NCBI GenBank assembly: GCA_011390935.1 | Contig: JAABRL010000019.1 | Location: forward strand, 1 to 64,000 | DNA from: Gemmatimonas sp. | GTDB taxonomy: Bacteria > Gemmatimonadota > Gemmatimonadetes > Gemmatimonadales > Gemmatimonadaceae | Length of the DNA stretch: 64,000 bases | Direction: 5' to 3' | In this document: positions 7,614 to 15,669 of the stretch, one piece after another | Numbering within the stretch: the first letter of the stretch is position 1 | How the letters are laid out: each line of letters begins with the position of its first letter | The notes under the pieces: model-generated | Databases searched by the model: none | The model's input: only the letters and a program-made list of their open reading frames with translations | Told to the model about the DNA's origin: nothing | Translations under genes and position numbers: made by a program

Positions 7614-7723
7614 CGCTAACCTTGCGCTGCGCGTGACAGGGCCATTTCGGATCGCTCCCTGTTCGCTGCGCTCACTGGTCGCGTTTGGTTCAACGGCCCT
7701 GCGAGAGAACATGAGCGTTCAGG
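7614..7723 (+). other. Possible attC-like site after the serine hydrolase
   Basis: The left end CGCTAAC leads to an inner arm CAGGGCC. About 50 bases later GGCCCTG starts the right arm, which ends GAGCGTTCAGG. The outer cores and the CAGGGCC/GGCCCTG pair are inverted, but the middle of the arms pairs poorly. Like the 3612 site it is followed at once by a copy of the dispersed repeat, which supports it. Confidence 0.4.
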
Positions 7724-7732
7724 ATGTAACCT

Positions 7733-7850
7733 TCCAATCCACCGTGTTCGGTGCAGAAAAGCCGGCGTTCAGACTTGCCCCAGTATCGACGATCGACGTC
7801 TCGGCAAGGGGTTCGGCATGGGGAAATCGGGTCAGGCGACGGTCATCGGA
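7733..7850. repeat. Dispersed direct repeat, copy 2
   Basis: Second copy of the 3722-3840 repeat, in the same orientation about 4 kb away. Differences are scattered substitutions and a few small gaps, so the copies are old. Recombination between them would delete all three toxin-antitoxin pairs and the serine hydrolase. Confidence 0.7.
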
Positions 7851-8278
7851 GAAGCGGCCCTCATGATCGAGCTCGAAGCGACTGCGGTGGCGTAGCAGCG
7901 GTCTCACCTCGCCGAGACTCGTGCCGCGCTGTGCAACGAAGCGTGTGGCCGACAAGCGCAGTGAGTGGAGCGGTTGTGGGAACGCGGGCAATCGCTCAGA
8001 AGCACTGAAGCGCGCGCGCTGCCGCGACACGTATTGATCCGTTGCCCGCAGGCCCGGCAACGCGTATTGCAGTGGGCGCCGGGGCGTAGCCGAACACTGG
8101 ATGGTCTCGCGAACGCGGCGCTGGCGGCTGGCGACCAACCGCTGGCGAACGAAGCGCGGCAGAAACTCGAAGCCAACGGGCAGCGTGCCGATCGCGTGCC
8201 GACGGCGCGAGGTCTGTTGCGACGAGGGGGGAGAGAGAATCAACCAATCCAGCCGCTCGAGCACGCCACCTGACACCT

Positions 8279-8971
8279 TCACTCCGTCTTCGGCTTCGCC
8301 CGCCAAAACGACAACGTGAACGAGACACCCCAGCTTGCACCGACACCCTCGCCGCCCGCGGGCACTGACACCACGGGATACACGGTGAATCGCTCGCGCA
8401 GCGCGAGTCCGGCGGAGAGCATCACCAAGCCGTAGTTCGTCGAGGAGCGCGATTCGCTTCCTTCGAGGCGGGTGGACGAGTTCACATAGCTCGCACGCAG
8501 TGCAGGAATCACCGTGAACGCATCGCTCGCAACGAGCCGATAGCCAAGTGACAAACCAGCGGCCACTGAACGTGTAGAGGCCACGCGCTCACGCACAGGT
8601 TGGGCGCCCGCGGTGCGAAATACAAAGTCATTCAGTTCTCCCCACGAGCCAGCAACGACGGGGCACACCTCCAGCTTCTTTCCATCCCCTATTGGCAGGC
8701 GATAGCCGATGCTCAATGAATCCACGGCTCCGGAGAGAAGCCGGTCGTCATGATCCACGACCACGCCCGTCGACTGAACGAACACCGTTGAAGTGACCGC
8801 GCCGACCGTGAGCAATCGCTGATTCACCGCTTCGGCAGACGCAAGCCCAAGGCCCACCTGCAGTCTGCCACCTTCGGGATCGGGCAGCCCCACACATGTC
8901 TGTGCATCAACCACACGCGGTGCCGCAAACGCAAAGAAAGCCGCACACACGCACACAGTTCTGTGTTTCAT
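8279..8971 (-). CDS. Predicted outer-membrane beta-barrel protein
   Basis: The 230-residue protein starts MKHRTVCVCAAFFAFAAP with a cleavable signal ending near VVDAQ. The mature part has repeated amphipathic strands such as LQVGLGLAS, LSIGYRLPIG, AAGLSLGYRLV and LRASYVN. It closes with GASWGVSFTLSFW, an aromatic C-terminal strand of the kind recognised by the BAM machinery. Ligand and function are unknown. It is transcribed toward the serine hydrolase region. A GTG start nine bases upstream is possible but less likely. Confidence 0.7.
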   Translation of the reverse strand: MKHRTVCVCAAFFAFAAPRVVDAQTCVGLPDPEGGRLQVGLGLASAEAVNQRLLTVGAVTSTVFVQSTGVVVDHDDRLLSGAVDSLSIGYRLPIGDGKKLEVCPVVAGSWGELNDFVFRTAGAQPVRERVASTRSVAAGLSLGYRLVASDAFTVIPALRASYVNSSTRLEGSESRSSTNYGLVMLSAGLALRERFTVYPVVSVPAGGEGVGASWGVSFTLSFWRAKPKTE

Positions 8972-9104
8972 TGGTAGCACTCGCGGTGCGAGGAAACGGT
9001 CAGGTCACCAGGCTGCGTCCCCGTGGGGAGAGGAACGCGGGCATAGTGCGTTCGCCCATGCTCGCCATCAATACGTCAGGTGACGTAGCTGCGTATCGAC
9101 ACCT

Positions 9105-9181
9105 GCACAATCGTCTTCCTGTCATTCCCCTCTGCCGGTCGAACCCATGCGGTCTGCTCGCAACAGAAACGGGCGTTGTGC
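9105..9181. other. Degenerate attC-like site
   Basis: GCACAATCGTCTTCCTGT at 9105-9122 and ACAGAAACGGGCGTTGTGC at 9163-9181 are imperfect inverted arms ending in GTTGTGC, one base off GTTRRRY. It lies just beyond the 3' end of the broken toxin gene at 9255-9567, as expected for a cassette tail. Pairing is weaker than at 4500. Confidence 0.35.
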
Positions 9182-9254
9182 GGATCTGCGCGCGGGACGC
9201 GTACGGCCAACGGTCGCGAACGCATCGGCTCTTCCCGTGGCCTCACACGCCGTC

Positions 9255-9567
9255 TTAGCGCTTCAGCCGAGCCTTGCAGGTGTCCATCACGCGCGTGGGC
9301 GTCTGCCCCGTCTTCTTCGCGAATACGTCGAGGATCACGACGGCATCCTCGTCCAACCGATACACCATGCGTCAAGTGACCTTCGCGTCACCGATGCGCA
9401 GTTCGTGGCATTGCGCCCCCGATGCTGGGCATCGGCCGTGACACCGACATCCCCAGCCGATCGCCCCGTTGGCACATACGAAGCAGGACGCCGGCTTCGA
9501 GGCACGCGGCGCTCGAAACGGGCGGCGTCCTGACCTCGCCGTGCAGCCACACCAGCAGCGTGTCGTG
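9255..9567 (-). pseudogene. Broken Gp49-like/HigB-type toxin gene
   Basis: Joined reading frames give a full phage-derived Gp49-like toxin: TLLVWLHGEVRTPP, then EAGVLLRMCQRGDRLGMSVS, RPMPSIG, CHELRIGDAKVT, a stop, then RMVYRLDEDAVVILDVFAKK and a terminal ARLKR. The frame is interrupted twice. An extra G in a run of five near 9416-9420 shifts the frame, and TGA at 9372-9374 stands where the family has Trp (TWRMVYR). The toxin should be inactive. No antitoxin gene follows; an attC-like site does. The upstream neighbour diverges. Confidence 0.8.
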
Positions 9568-9575
9568 AGGGGACA

Positions 9576-10256
9576 GTGGCGGGACCGAATGCCACGGAGG
9601 AAGCAGACCACACGCTGCCCGAGCACACCGTGGCCCATCCGACCACGAAGGATCTGCTCCAGGAAGCTGCCGACCATCTCCCGACGGATGCCTCGGTCGA
9701 GGAGGCTCTGGAGCGCCTCCTCTTCCTTGCAACGATCGAACGCGGGAAGGGCCGAGCGGCGCGACAGCCTCATGATGTGGCCATTCCTCCGCACACCCAC
9801 GAGTTGCAGCAGATTCTCGACGAGCTCGCCCGCAACGCGCCGTTCGCGTCGCTCGACGCACTCAACGCGGAGCTTGCGCGCCGCATGCATGTGTACACTT
9901 CCACCCCGCAGGCAACGCTCGGTGGACTGTCCCCCGATCGCGTGGCGCAGCTGCGGTCCAGTGATTGGACGAACCACGGCGCCTTTCGCGACGCAGGCGA
10001 TGCGCCGCGGTCGCCGCTTCTCGATGTTCCGATCGCGGCGGACGCACGCCTGATGCTGTCGTCGCGATACCTCAGGAACGCAGCGGACAGCTACGGCGAT
10101 TCCACGGTAACGTGGGTGATGGTCATCGTCACCGCAATCAGGTCACCTTCCGGCAGATGCCAAACCGCCTCCCAGGCACTGGGGAACGGCCGGTCGCCGA
10201 ACAGGCGCCAGTCGCGCATGTGCCCCGACCATGGCGTGAGCACGCCGGTGCCCTGA
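9576..10256 (+). CDS. Chimeric unknown protein with antitoxin-like N-terminus
   Basis: The first part (TTKDLLQEAADHLPTDASVE then EALERLLFLATIERGKG) is the N-terminus of small antitoxins that accompany RelE-type toxins. It is then continued, without the usual EVKRRL end, by ELQQILDELARNAPFASLDA, LNAELARRMHVYTS and LGGLSPDRVAQLRSSDW, which resembles a separate hypothetical domain with the motif LGLSP..M. From about 10080 the frame is simply antisense to the next gene, so the original C-terminus is gone. The start is uncertain (GTG at 9576 or 9630). I infer a fusion by deletion; it may not be functional. Confidence 0.45.
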   Translation: MAGPNATEEADHTLPEHTVAHPTTKDLLQEAADHLPTDASVEEALERLLFLATIERGKGRAARQPHDVAIPPHTHELQQILDELARNAPFASLDALNAELARRMHVYTSTPQATLGGLSPDRVAQLRSSDWTNHGAFRDAGDAPRSPLLDVPIAADARLMLSSRYLRNAADSYGDSTVTWVMVIVTAIRSPSGRCQTASQALGNGRSPNRRQSRMCPDHGVSTPVP

Positions 10257-10936
10257 ACGTCGCGATAGCGATCAGCGTGAAAGGCAGCGAGGTACCCGTC
10301 GTTGGCGAACTCCACGACGGCTTCGAGCTGCAGCGGCCCGTCATCAATGAACAGGCGCGCCCGCTGATCATCGATGGCTTCCCAGCGCAGGCGAGGATCG
10401 CGGACGAACTCCGGGAATGCCAGCATTTCGCCCCAGTACCGTAGCGCCGCCCCCTGATCCAGCTCCGGACCGCGTTCGTTCACCACAGCCAACACACCCA
10501 GCAGCTTGACCAGCATTTCGCCCGCACCACTTACGTACCGGTCACGCACGTACAGCGGCAGCACTTTGCCCATGGTGGCTCGCGCAAACCACACGAAGCC
10601 AGCGGGGGTGCTGGAATAGACCTGTTCCGCGGTGAAGGGCATTCCGGGTGTGTCGTTCGCGGAGTACAGCATGCCATGCTGGCGCAGCGTCGCCACGCGC
10701 GGTGGTGGTGCGGTCGAGCGACCGGTGACCTCGAGATAGCGTTGCACCGGCACCGGAAGCGTGGTGAGTGGCGCGGCTCCCTCCGGCTGCGGTGTGCCAC
10801 TGCGTCCGCGACTGAGCAAGGCCGCCTTTTCGGTCTCGTACTGCCGCTGCATGCGGCGGGCCGCCAGTGCGCCGGTTGCCGCGATGGCACCCGCCATCAC
10901 CGCAACGCTCACCAGCGTAATCCGAAGGAAATTCAC
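10091..10936 (-). CDS. DUF6920/DUF6544-like protein with N-terminal membrane anchor
   Basis: The 281-residue protein has an N-terminal hydrophobic helix (ITLVSVAVMAGAIAATGAL). A soluble domain follows with LPVPVQRYLEVTGRS, LRQHGMLY, FVWFARATMGKVLPLYVRDR, LKLLGVLAVV, ALRYWGEMLAFPEF and WHLPEGDLIAVTM. This matches a widespread family of unknown function in which conserved Trp/Tyr/Glu residues line a lipocalin-like sheet. It is probably attached to the membrane. It follows the sigma-factor fragment on the same strand by 25 bases. The function is unknown. Confidence 0.65.
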   Translation of the reverse strand: MNFLRITLVSVAVMAGAIAATGALAARRMQRQYETEKAALLSRGRSGTPQPEGAAPLTTLPVPVQRYLEVTGRSTAPPPRVATLRQHGMLYSANDTPGMPFTAEQVYSSTPAGFVWFARATMGKVLPLYVRDRYVSGAGEMLVKLLGVLAVVNERGPELDQGAALRYWGEMLAFPEFVRDPRLRWEAIDDQRARLFIDDGPLQLEAVVEFANDGYLAAFHADRYRDVQGTGVLTPWSGHMRDWRLFGDRPFPSAWEAVWHLPEGDLIAVTMTITHVTVESP

Positions 10937-10961
10937 CGATTCTCACGTGGTCTTCGCGCGG

Positions 10962-11228
10962 TCAACATCCATCGGCCAGGATTCCCTGCGGCATCGCAGC
11001 GGTGCACATGGCGGCAAGTTCACGTTCCAGCCATAGGCGTTGCGGTTGCGAGACGGCGCATGCCAACGCCTGCCGCCACGCCCTTCGTGCTTCATCCGGC
11101 CAACCGAGTTCCGTCGCGAGTTGTGCGCGCAGCACATGGTACCACGGATAGTGGATCAACCGGCGGTCGCCGTCCAGTGGAGCCAACGCCTGCCATGCGG
11201 CCCACACACCATGAACCGCGGGATAGGA
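10962..11228 (-). pseudogene. C-terminal remnant of a SigF-like (DUF6596) ECF sigma factor
   Basis: The frame AVHGVWAAWQALAPL then YPWYHVLRAQLATELGWPDE and ARRAWRQALACAVSQPQRLW then LERELAAM is the tetratricopeptide-like C-terminal end of DUF6596 extracytoplasmic-function sigma factors. There the usual pattern is HG...AL..L......YPWYHALRAELL.RLGR..EA. The sigma2 and sigma4 DNA-binding regions are missing: an in-frame TGA lies just upstream and IS91 transposase sequence takes their place. It cannot act as a sigma factor. Confidence 0.7.
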
Positions 11229-11298
11229 AACTCACTCGGGGCGGGTCGACTATCCGTCGAGCATACGACGCGATCACCGACCGCGCGAGCACCGACTG

Positions 11299-11595
11299 GC
11301 GGGGGGCGGGGACGATGGCGGGGGGCGCAGCGGGAGCGGGCTCCGTCTGCCGTCGCATGCCGCGCGGGCGATTGGCGTCCCAGCCGTAGTACCGCGTCGT
11401 GACGTAGCCCTTGTCCGGGATGTGCACCGGGAGCCTGGCCAGGAACTCCAACGGATCTACGGTCTCGGTGCCCGCCGTTGGCCCCTCGGACTTGTCCGAC
11501 CGGTACATCACCGCCTTGACGGCCCGGTCGTACGTCAGCCGTTGCAGCGTGAGCGGATTGCGGGTGCAGTACCGGGCGAGCCGAGTGACAACGCG
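11299..11595 (-). pseudogene. IS91-family transposase remnant, C-terminal part
   Basis: The frame contains RLARYCTRNPLTLQRLTYDR, then YRSDKSEGPTAGTETVDPLE, FLARLPVHIPDKGYVTTRYY and GWDANRPRGMRR. This is the last part of the Y2 transposase domain of IS91-type elements, including the PLEFLARL and H(I)PDKG....RYYG signatures. The catalytic tyrosine region and the C-terminal zinc-like tail are absent on both sides. It joins directly onto the sigma-factor tail, so a one-ended transposition or deletion probably destroyed that gene. Confidence 0.78.
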
Positions 11596-11750
11596 CGGTC
11601 CTCCGGGAGCGTCGGCACAACCTGGCCCTTGCCGCGGACTAACCATGCGTCGTACTGACGGCCACGCGATTGAAGCGGTCGCTCCGCGACCGCATCTTGT
11701 CTCGAGTGCCCGCAGCACACGTTCACAATAGCCGTCAGCATCCCCCCTCC

Positions 11751-12302
11751 ATGACCATCACCGCCTCTGTCTACATCGCTACCAGTTTGGACGGCTTCAT
11801 TGCACGCGAAGACGGCTCGATTGACTGGCTCATGGAAGCCAACACAACCATCCCGCCAGGTGAAGACTGCGGCTATGCTGCATTTATGGGCACGGTCGAC
11901 GTTCTCATAATGGGCAGGAACACCTACGAACAAGTGGCGGGCTTCGAGCCATGGCCGTACGAAGGCAAGCGCGTTGTTGTCCTGACTTCCAGAGATGTCA
12001 CTTTTCGTACGGGCCCCGACATCAAACTTGAAAAGAGTTCTGAGGCGCCACGAGCACTGCTCACTCGGCTGGGTGCAGAGGGTTGCACGCATGCCTACGT
12101 CGATGGCGGCAAGGTCATACAAAGCTTCTTGGCAGAAGGCCTGATTGACAGGCTTACGATGACCGCCATACCAGTGCTGATTGGGAATGGTCGCTCACTC
12201 TTCGGAAGAATGCCGAGCGACGCGCGACTGAAACTCGTTGAATCCAAAGCCTACGAGTTCGGTTTTGTCCAAAGCACGTACCTCGCACGCGCTGACGCCT
12301 GA
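11751..12302 (+). CDS. Dihydrofolate reductase-like (RibD C-terminal) family oxidoreductase
   Basis: The 183-residue protein opens ITASVYIATSLDGFIAREDG and has IDWLMEANTT, a VDVLIMGRNTYE segment, then KRVVVLTSRD, CTHAYVDGGKVIQSFLAEGL and a DRLTMTAIPVLIGNGRSLFG segment. This is the YyaP/YwjB branch of the RibD C-terminal/DHFR fold, predicted to bind NADPH; the substrate is unknown and it need not reduce dihydrofolate. The gene uses more A/T-ending codons (aaa, gaa, ctt) than its neighbours, which suggests recent transfer. The ATG at 11751 matches the family start. Confidence 0.82.
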   Translation: MTITASVYIATSLDGFIAREDGSIDWLMEANTTIPPGEDCGYAAFMGTVDVLIMGRNTYEQVAGFEPWPYEGKRVVVLTSRDVTFRTGPDIKLEKSSEAPRALLTRLGAEGCTHAYVDGGKVIQSFLAEGLIDRLTMTAIPVLIGNGRSLFGRMPSDARLKLVESKAYEFGFVQSTYLARADA

Positions 12303-12448
12303 CCCCTCGCTCGAGCTGAGCCCCAACCGAGCATTTCAATGTGAGGTCTGGTGCCGACGGCCGCGCGGTGGAAGCGGCGGCGGCGCCGCCACATCGTTTG
12401 GGAGTGCTCGCAGAAGCCGCACACGTTCGTCGGACAACAAGGAGTCGT

Positions 12449-13183
12449 ATGGGAACCTGGGGAACGGCCCTCTACTCCGATGACCTCGCCGCCGACCTGC
12501 GCGGCGATTTCAAAGACCTCATCGGAAACGGGCAAACCGCGGAGCAGGCGCTGGACCGACTCCTCGATGAGTACAAGGAGTCCCTCCTCGATGTCGACGG
12601 AACCGTCTTCTGGCTGGCACTCGCCGACACTGCCTGGCGGCTCGGCCGCCCGGTGCCTCGTGCAACCGAGGAGGCCATTCGCATCATCAAGAGCGGCAAG
12701 GATCTGGAGCGCTGGAGTTCGCCCACCGAGAGGAAGAAGCGATCGACTGTGCTGCTTCAGCTTGAGGAGCGCTTGCGCACGGATCCGCCGTCTCCGAAAC
12801 GAGTACCGAAGCCCTTCGTTGCAAATAATCCGTGGACTGTCGGCGAGGTGCTCTCGTTTCGGCTCGCATCAGGTAGGCTCGCGCTGTTCCGCGTGGTTGG
12901 TCATCACAGCGACACGGGCGGTCGCCACGCCGTGTGCGAGATCCTTGATTGGATCGGCACGGAGCTTCCGAGTGAGTCTGATGCGCAACGCCTGCCCGTC
13001 ATGGCCCAACGGAGTCCGTCCGGAGGCACACAGTTCATGTGCAGCGAGCCGCGTCGCCAGTCGGATATGGATCGGTTCGCGAGGACCGGCTGGACTTCAA
13101 GCGCTTCCAGGCTTGCCCAGTATGGCGTGCTCGTGTTTCCGTATTTCGACCGGCAGCTACGCGAGCGGTTCGGATTGGAGTAG
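12449..13183 (+). CDS. DUF4259-type protein of unknown function
   Basis: The 244-residue protein starts MGTWGTALYSDDLAADLRGD, the characteristic opening (MG.WG...F..D.A.D) of DUF4259-like proteins. An acidic helical segment, LDRLLDEYKESLLDVDGTVF, is followed by an ERW-containing linker and a C-terminal beta-rich part. AAGGAG lies five bases before the ATG at 12449, which decides the start. Proteins of this type are often small immunity-like or defence-island proteins; no enzymatic motif is visible. Confidence 0.7.
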   Translation: MGTWGTALYSDDLAADLRGDFKDLIGNGQTAEQALDRLLDEYKESLLDVDGTVFWLALADTAWRLGRPVPRATEEAIRIIKSGKDLERWSSPTERKKRSTVLLQLEERLRTDPPSPKRVPKPFVANNPWTVGEVLSFRLASGRLALFRVVGHHSDTGGRHAVCEILDWIGTELPSESDAQRLPVMAQRSPSGGTQFMCSEPRRQSDMDRFARTGWTSSASRLAQYGVLVFPYFDRQLRERFGLE

Positions 13184-13237
13184 CACGCAATCCACCCGAG
13201 ACGCACAGCAGCGCGCACCCCAGCGCGCCGCCCCGCG

Positions 13238-14842
13238 TCACGGCCGCTCGCGCAGCTGTGCTTCGAGGCGCTGCACGTTCGCGCGAGACGTCAACGCGCG
13301 TGCGTCGCCGGCGGCCTCGGCCAGTTCGGCCGCGCGGCGATAGCTCGCCACTGCCTCGGCCAGCCGGCCCGACGCCTCACGGGCCTTGCCCAGATTGAAG
13401 TGTGCATCCGGCGACTCGGGGTGCAGCCGAGCGTTCACCTCGAACACACCGAGCGCCTCGGCGTGGCGCTTCTGCTGCTGCAGCGCATAGCCCCATGTAT
13501 CGACCTCACGCTCGTGAAGCGTCCATGCCGGGTTCGCGCGGCGAATCGTCGCGAGCACGTCCGGCGCGGAGGCGAGCGTCTGACCTTGGCGTCGCACCTC
13601 GGCGATGAACGCGGCGCGTGTGGGCAGCGGACGCTGCGCGACGCGACGCTCGATGAGGGCCTCGCCCGCGGGCACGCCGTTCTCCTCGGGTGATCGCGCG
13701 AGGAACGCGCGTACCCGGTCGTCATTCTTCACCACGGCGTCCAGAAACGCCGTGGTGTACTGCGCGATCGTTTCCAGCACACGTCCTATCACCAGCGTGT
13801 CCGTGACGAACATCGGGCTCGCATCCGACAGCAGCGGGGCGAGCGCGGAGAAGTTCAGGTGACCGAGCTGCGGGAACACCACGCTGGTCGCGTCGGTGTA
13901 GTGGAGGCGACCGACGAAGTCTGGCGCCCCTGACGCACGCCGCTGGGCGAGCTGCTTCGCGCTGAGAAAGAGCGAGGGCACCGTGAGGCGGTCGGGGTGG
14001 AACGCGGGAAAGTCCTGCATTCGCTCCGCGTAGTAGTGGATCGACCCGTCGAGCGACACGATGGCCTGCACTGCCGGGTTTCGCATGGCGGCCATCACAT
14101 TCGCCATCCCGCCCCAGCTGAAGCCGACGAACGCCACCTTCGTCGCATCCACGTTCTCCTGCGCGCGGGCCCAGCCGAGCGCGAACTCCATGTCGCGCAC
14201 CTGCGTCTCGAGGCCAATGGCGTCCGAACTCATCGGCCCGGTCGGTCCCCAGGACTCGACGCCGACCACGACATACCCGTGGCTGGCGAGCCACTCGTGC
14301 AAGTAGAAGTTGTCCGTTGGCGGTGCGCCCAGTCCGGGTGCGTTGACGACCAGGGGGAACCGCCCCACCGCGGCCGGTGCATCGCTCCGCGCATGAACGG
14401 CGGCCTCGAACTCGCGCGCGACGTGCGGCGCGGGTGGCGGCGTCTCGAGCAAGGCGCGCACCCTGGCCGCGCGCACGTCGGGCGGCCCCGCAAAGACGCC
14501 CGGCTCGGTTTCAAAACCGAGGTAGTCGACCAGGCGCATGGCGAGGCCACCCTCGGCAGTGGCCGGATACCAGAGACTGATCGCGATCGGGCGTTCGTCG
14601 CGAACGACCGTTGGTTGCCCGTCCTCGTCGAACGGCGCCCCGAAACCGCGCGAGAGATCGTGTACCTCGACCGAGCGGAACCCGACCGGGTGCGGGTCAG
14701 GCGGTGGCCGACGGATCGTGCTTGGCGGGAGGACGGCGGCCTGCTGCACCGGCACCGGCGTCGGGGAACGGAGCGTCCCCAGGGGTGCGCACGCCACGAC
14801 CGGCGTAAGGAACAGCAGTGCGACGGCGCGCATGGAGGGCAT
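13238..14842 (-). CDS. Exported alpha/beta hydrolase (dienelactone-hydrolase-like) with TPR tail
   Basis: The 534-residue protein has a lipoprotein signal (MPSMRAVALLFLTPVVAC). The hydrolase domain shows strand LVVNAPGLGAPP, helix region HGYVVVGVESWG and the nucleophile elbow GFSWGG (Ser). A late HL pair in QLGHLNFS may supply the catalytic His. The last 100 residues contain tetratricopeptide helices (TWGYALQQQKRHAEALGVFE, then NARLHPESPDAHFNLGKARE). The combination suggests a periplasmic esterase or peptidase with a protein-binding tail. The start at 14842 is preferred over the long upstream extension, which has no signal peptide. Confidence 0.75.
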   Translation of the reverse strand: MPSMRAVALLFLTPVVACAPLGTLRSPTPVPVQQAAVLPPSTIRRPPPDPHPVGFRSVEVHDLSRGFGAPFDEDGQPTVVRDERPIAISLWYPATAEGGLAMRLVDYLGFETEPGVFAGPPDVRAARVRALLETPPPAPHVAREFEAAVHARSDAPAAVGRFPLVVNAPGLGAPPTDNFYLHEWLASHGYVVVGVESWGPTGPMSSDAIGLETQVRDMEFALGWARAQENVDATKVAFVGFSWGGMANVMAAMRNPAVQAIVSLDGSIHYYAERMQDFPAFHPDRLTVPSLFLSAKQLAQRRASGAPDFVGRLHYTDATSVVFPQLGHLNFSALAPLLSDASPMFVTDTLVIGRVLETIAQYTTAFLDAVVKNDDRVRAFLARSPEENGVPAGEALIERRVAQRPLPTRAAFIAEVRRQGQTLASAPDVLATIRRANPAWTLHEREVDTWGYALQQQKRHAEALGVFEVNARLHPESPDAHFNLGKAREASGRLAEAVASYRRAAELAEAAGDARALTSRANVQRLEAQLRERP

Positions 14843-15031
14843 CGCAAATCGGGGCTCGACGGTGGGTCGCGCAGTGCGCAGCCCGCCGCTGGCGGGCTGG
14901 ACACGCTCACTTCCTATCGTGACGTGGCGGCGCCGCACGCGCAAGCGTCGCGCACATGCGGATGTGCGCTCCGCGCGCTATCATTTGAGCGTCTGCGTCA
15001 CACTGCAGTGTTCGGTTTCAAACTCGCATCC

Positions 15032-15529
15032 ATGAAAGACGAGATTCGTACCGCACTTGCACCGCTCGTTGGGTTGCGTTTCGTCCAGCCCGGTCGCGGC
15101 CTTGATCTCCAGCTGTGGGAGTTCAGCGCGCGATCCAAGCCTGGGTACGCACTCCATGTCGGGTGTCCGTGGCGAATCATCGTCGATGATCGGATCCTCG
15201 TCGGATATGGCGACTACTATCGCTCGGCGACGGTAGCGCCGCTCGATGAGAGCGAACGCACCTCGGGCACCGGAGCGCGATGGATTGACGTGCAGCTCGC
15301 GGTCTTGAGAGGGAGGCTGGGGCCTGACGGTGCGCGCGTTGAATCCGTTGAGGCAGACGGACTGGGCGGATTCAGTCTTGTACTCTCAGAAGGCATTCGC
15401 ATCGAGGTGATGCCCGACACGTCATGCGCGCCGCACGACAAATACGATGAATACTGGCGAGTGTTTGAGCAAAGCGACAACGCACAACATTTCGTCGTTA
15501 CGGCTTCGGGCATACAGGGTCGCGAATGA
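15032..15529 (+). CDS. Hypothetical protein (165 aa)
   Basis: From the ATG at 15032 the protein begins KDEIRTALAPLVGLRFVQPG and contains LWEFSARSKPGYALHVGCPW, RIIVDDRILVGYGDYYRSAT, IDVQLAVLRGRLG and a C-terminal FEQSDNAQHFVVTASG. Composition and codon use are protein-like. This pattern (ligand-like Trp/Tyr-rich sheets, no catalytic motif) is seen in small unknown proteins of toxin-immunity neighbourhoods, but no family is recognised. It is divergent from the hydrolase at 13238 and followed by three further small genes on the same strand. Confidence 0.6.
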   Translation: MKDEIRTALAPLVGLRFVQPGRGLDLQLWEFSARSKPGYALHVGCPWRIIVDDRILVGYGDYYRSATVAPLDESERTSGTGARWIDVQLAVLRGRLGPDGARVESVEADGLGGFSLVLSEGIRIEVMPDTSCAPHDKYDEYWRVFEQSDNAQHFVVTASGIQGRE

Positions 15530-15669
15530 CGCCTGTTGCACGTTGGGCGAAGCCACGATGCCAGCTCGCTCGAACGGCTTCGAGGTTCGCGATCGCGGAC
15601 GCGCAGCAGACGTGACGCGGATTGAAGGCATGGCTCAGCAGCACGATGACCCGGAGGCCGGCTGTGGGC

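Larger units (their letters stand above)
7496..8278. other. Long stretch without a convincing gene, containing cassette-type sequence
   Basis: Nearly 800 bases. It holds an attC-like site (7614-7723) and repeat copy 2 (7733-7850). The minus-strand frame 7719-8306 is long but Arg/Pro/Ser rich, has no ribosome-binding site, and shares only its last residues with the repeat peptide, so I do not call it as a gene. Confidence 0.5.

Noticed and set aside
7719-8306. Long minus-strand frame of 195 codons
   Set aside because: Arg/Pro/Ser-rich, no ribosome-binding site, no recognisable domain; only its end matches the repeat peptide. Looks like a GC-rich shadow frame.
14901-15529. Long upstream extension of the 15032 gene (frame open from 13997)
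   Set aside because: The extension is antisense to the hydrolase gene and has shadow-type composition; the internal ATG at 15032 starts the protein-like part.
15540-15556. GTTGGGC, an exact GTTRRRY core, after the 15032 gene
   Set aside because: No matching inverted left arm is found nearby; a seven-base match alone is not evidence.
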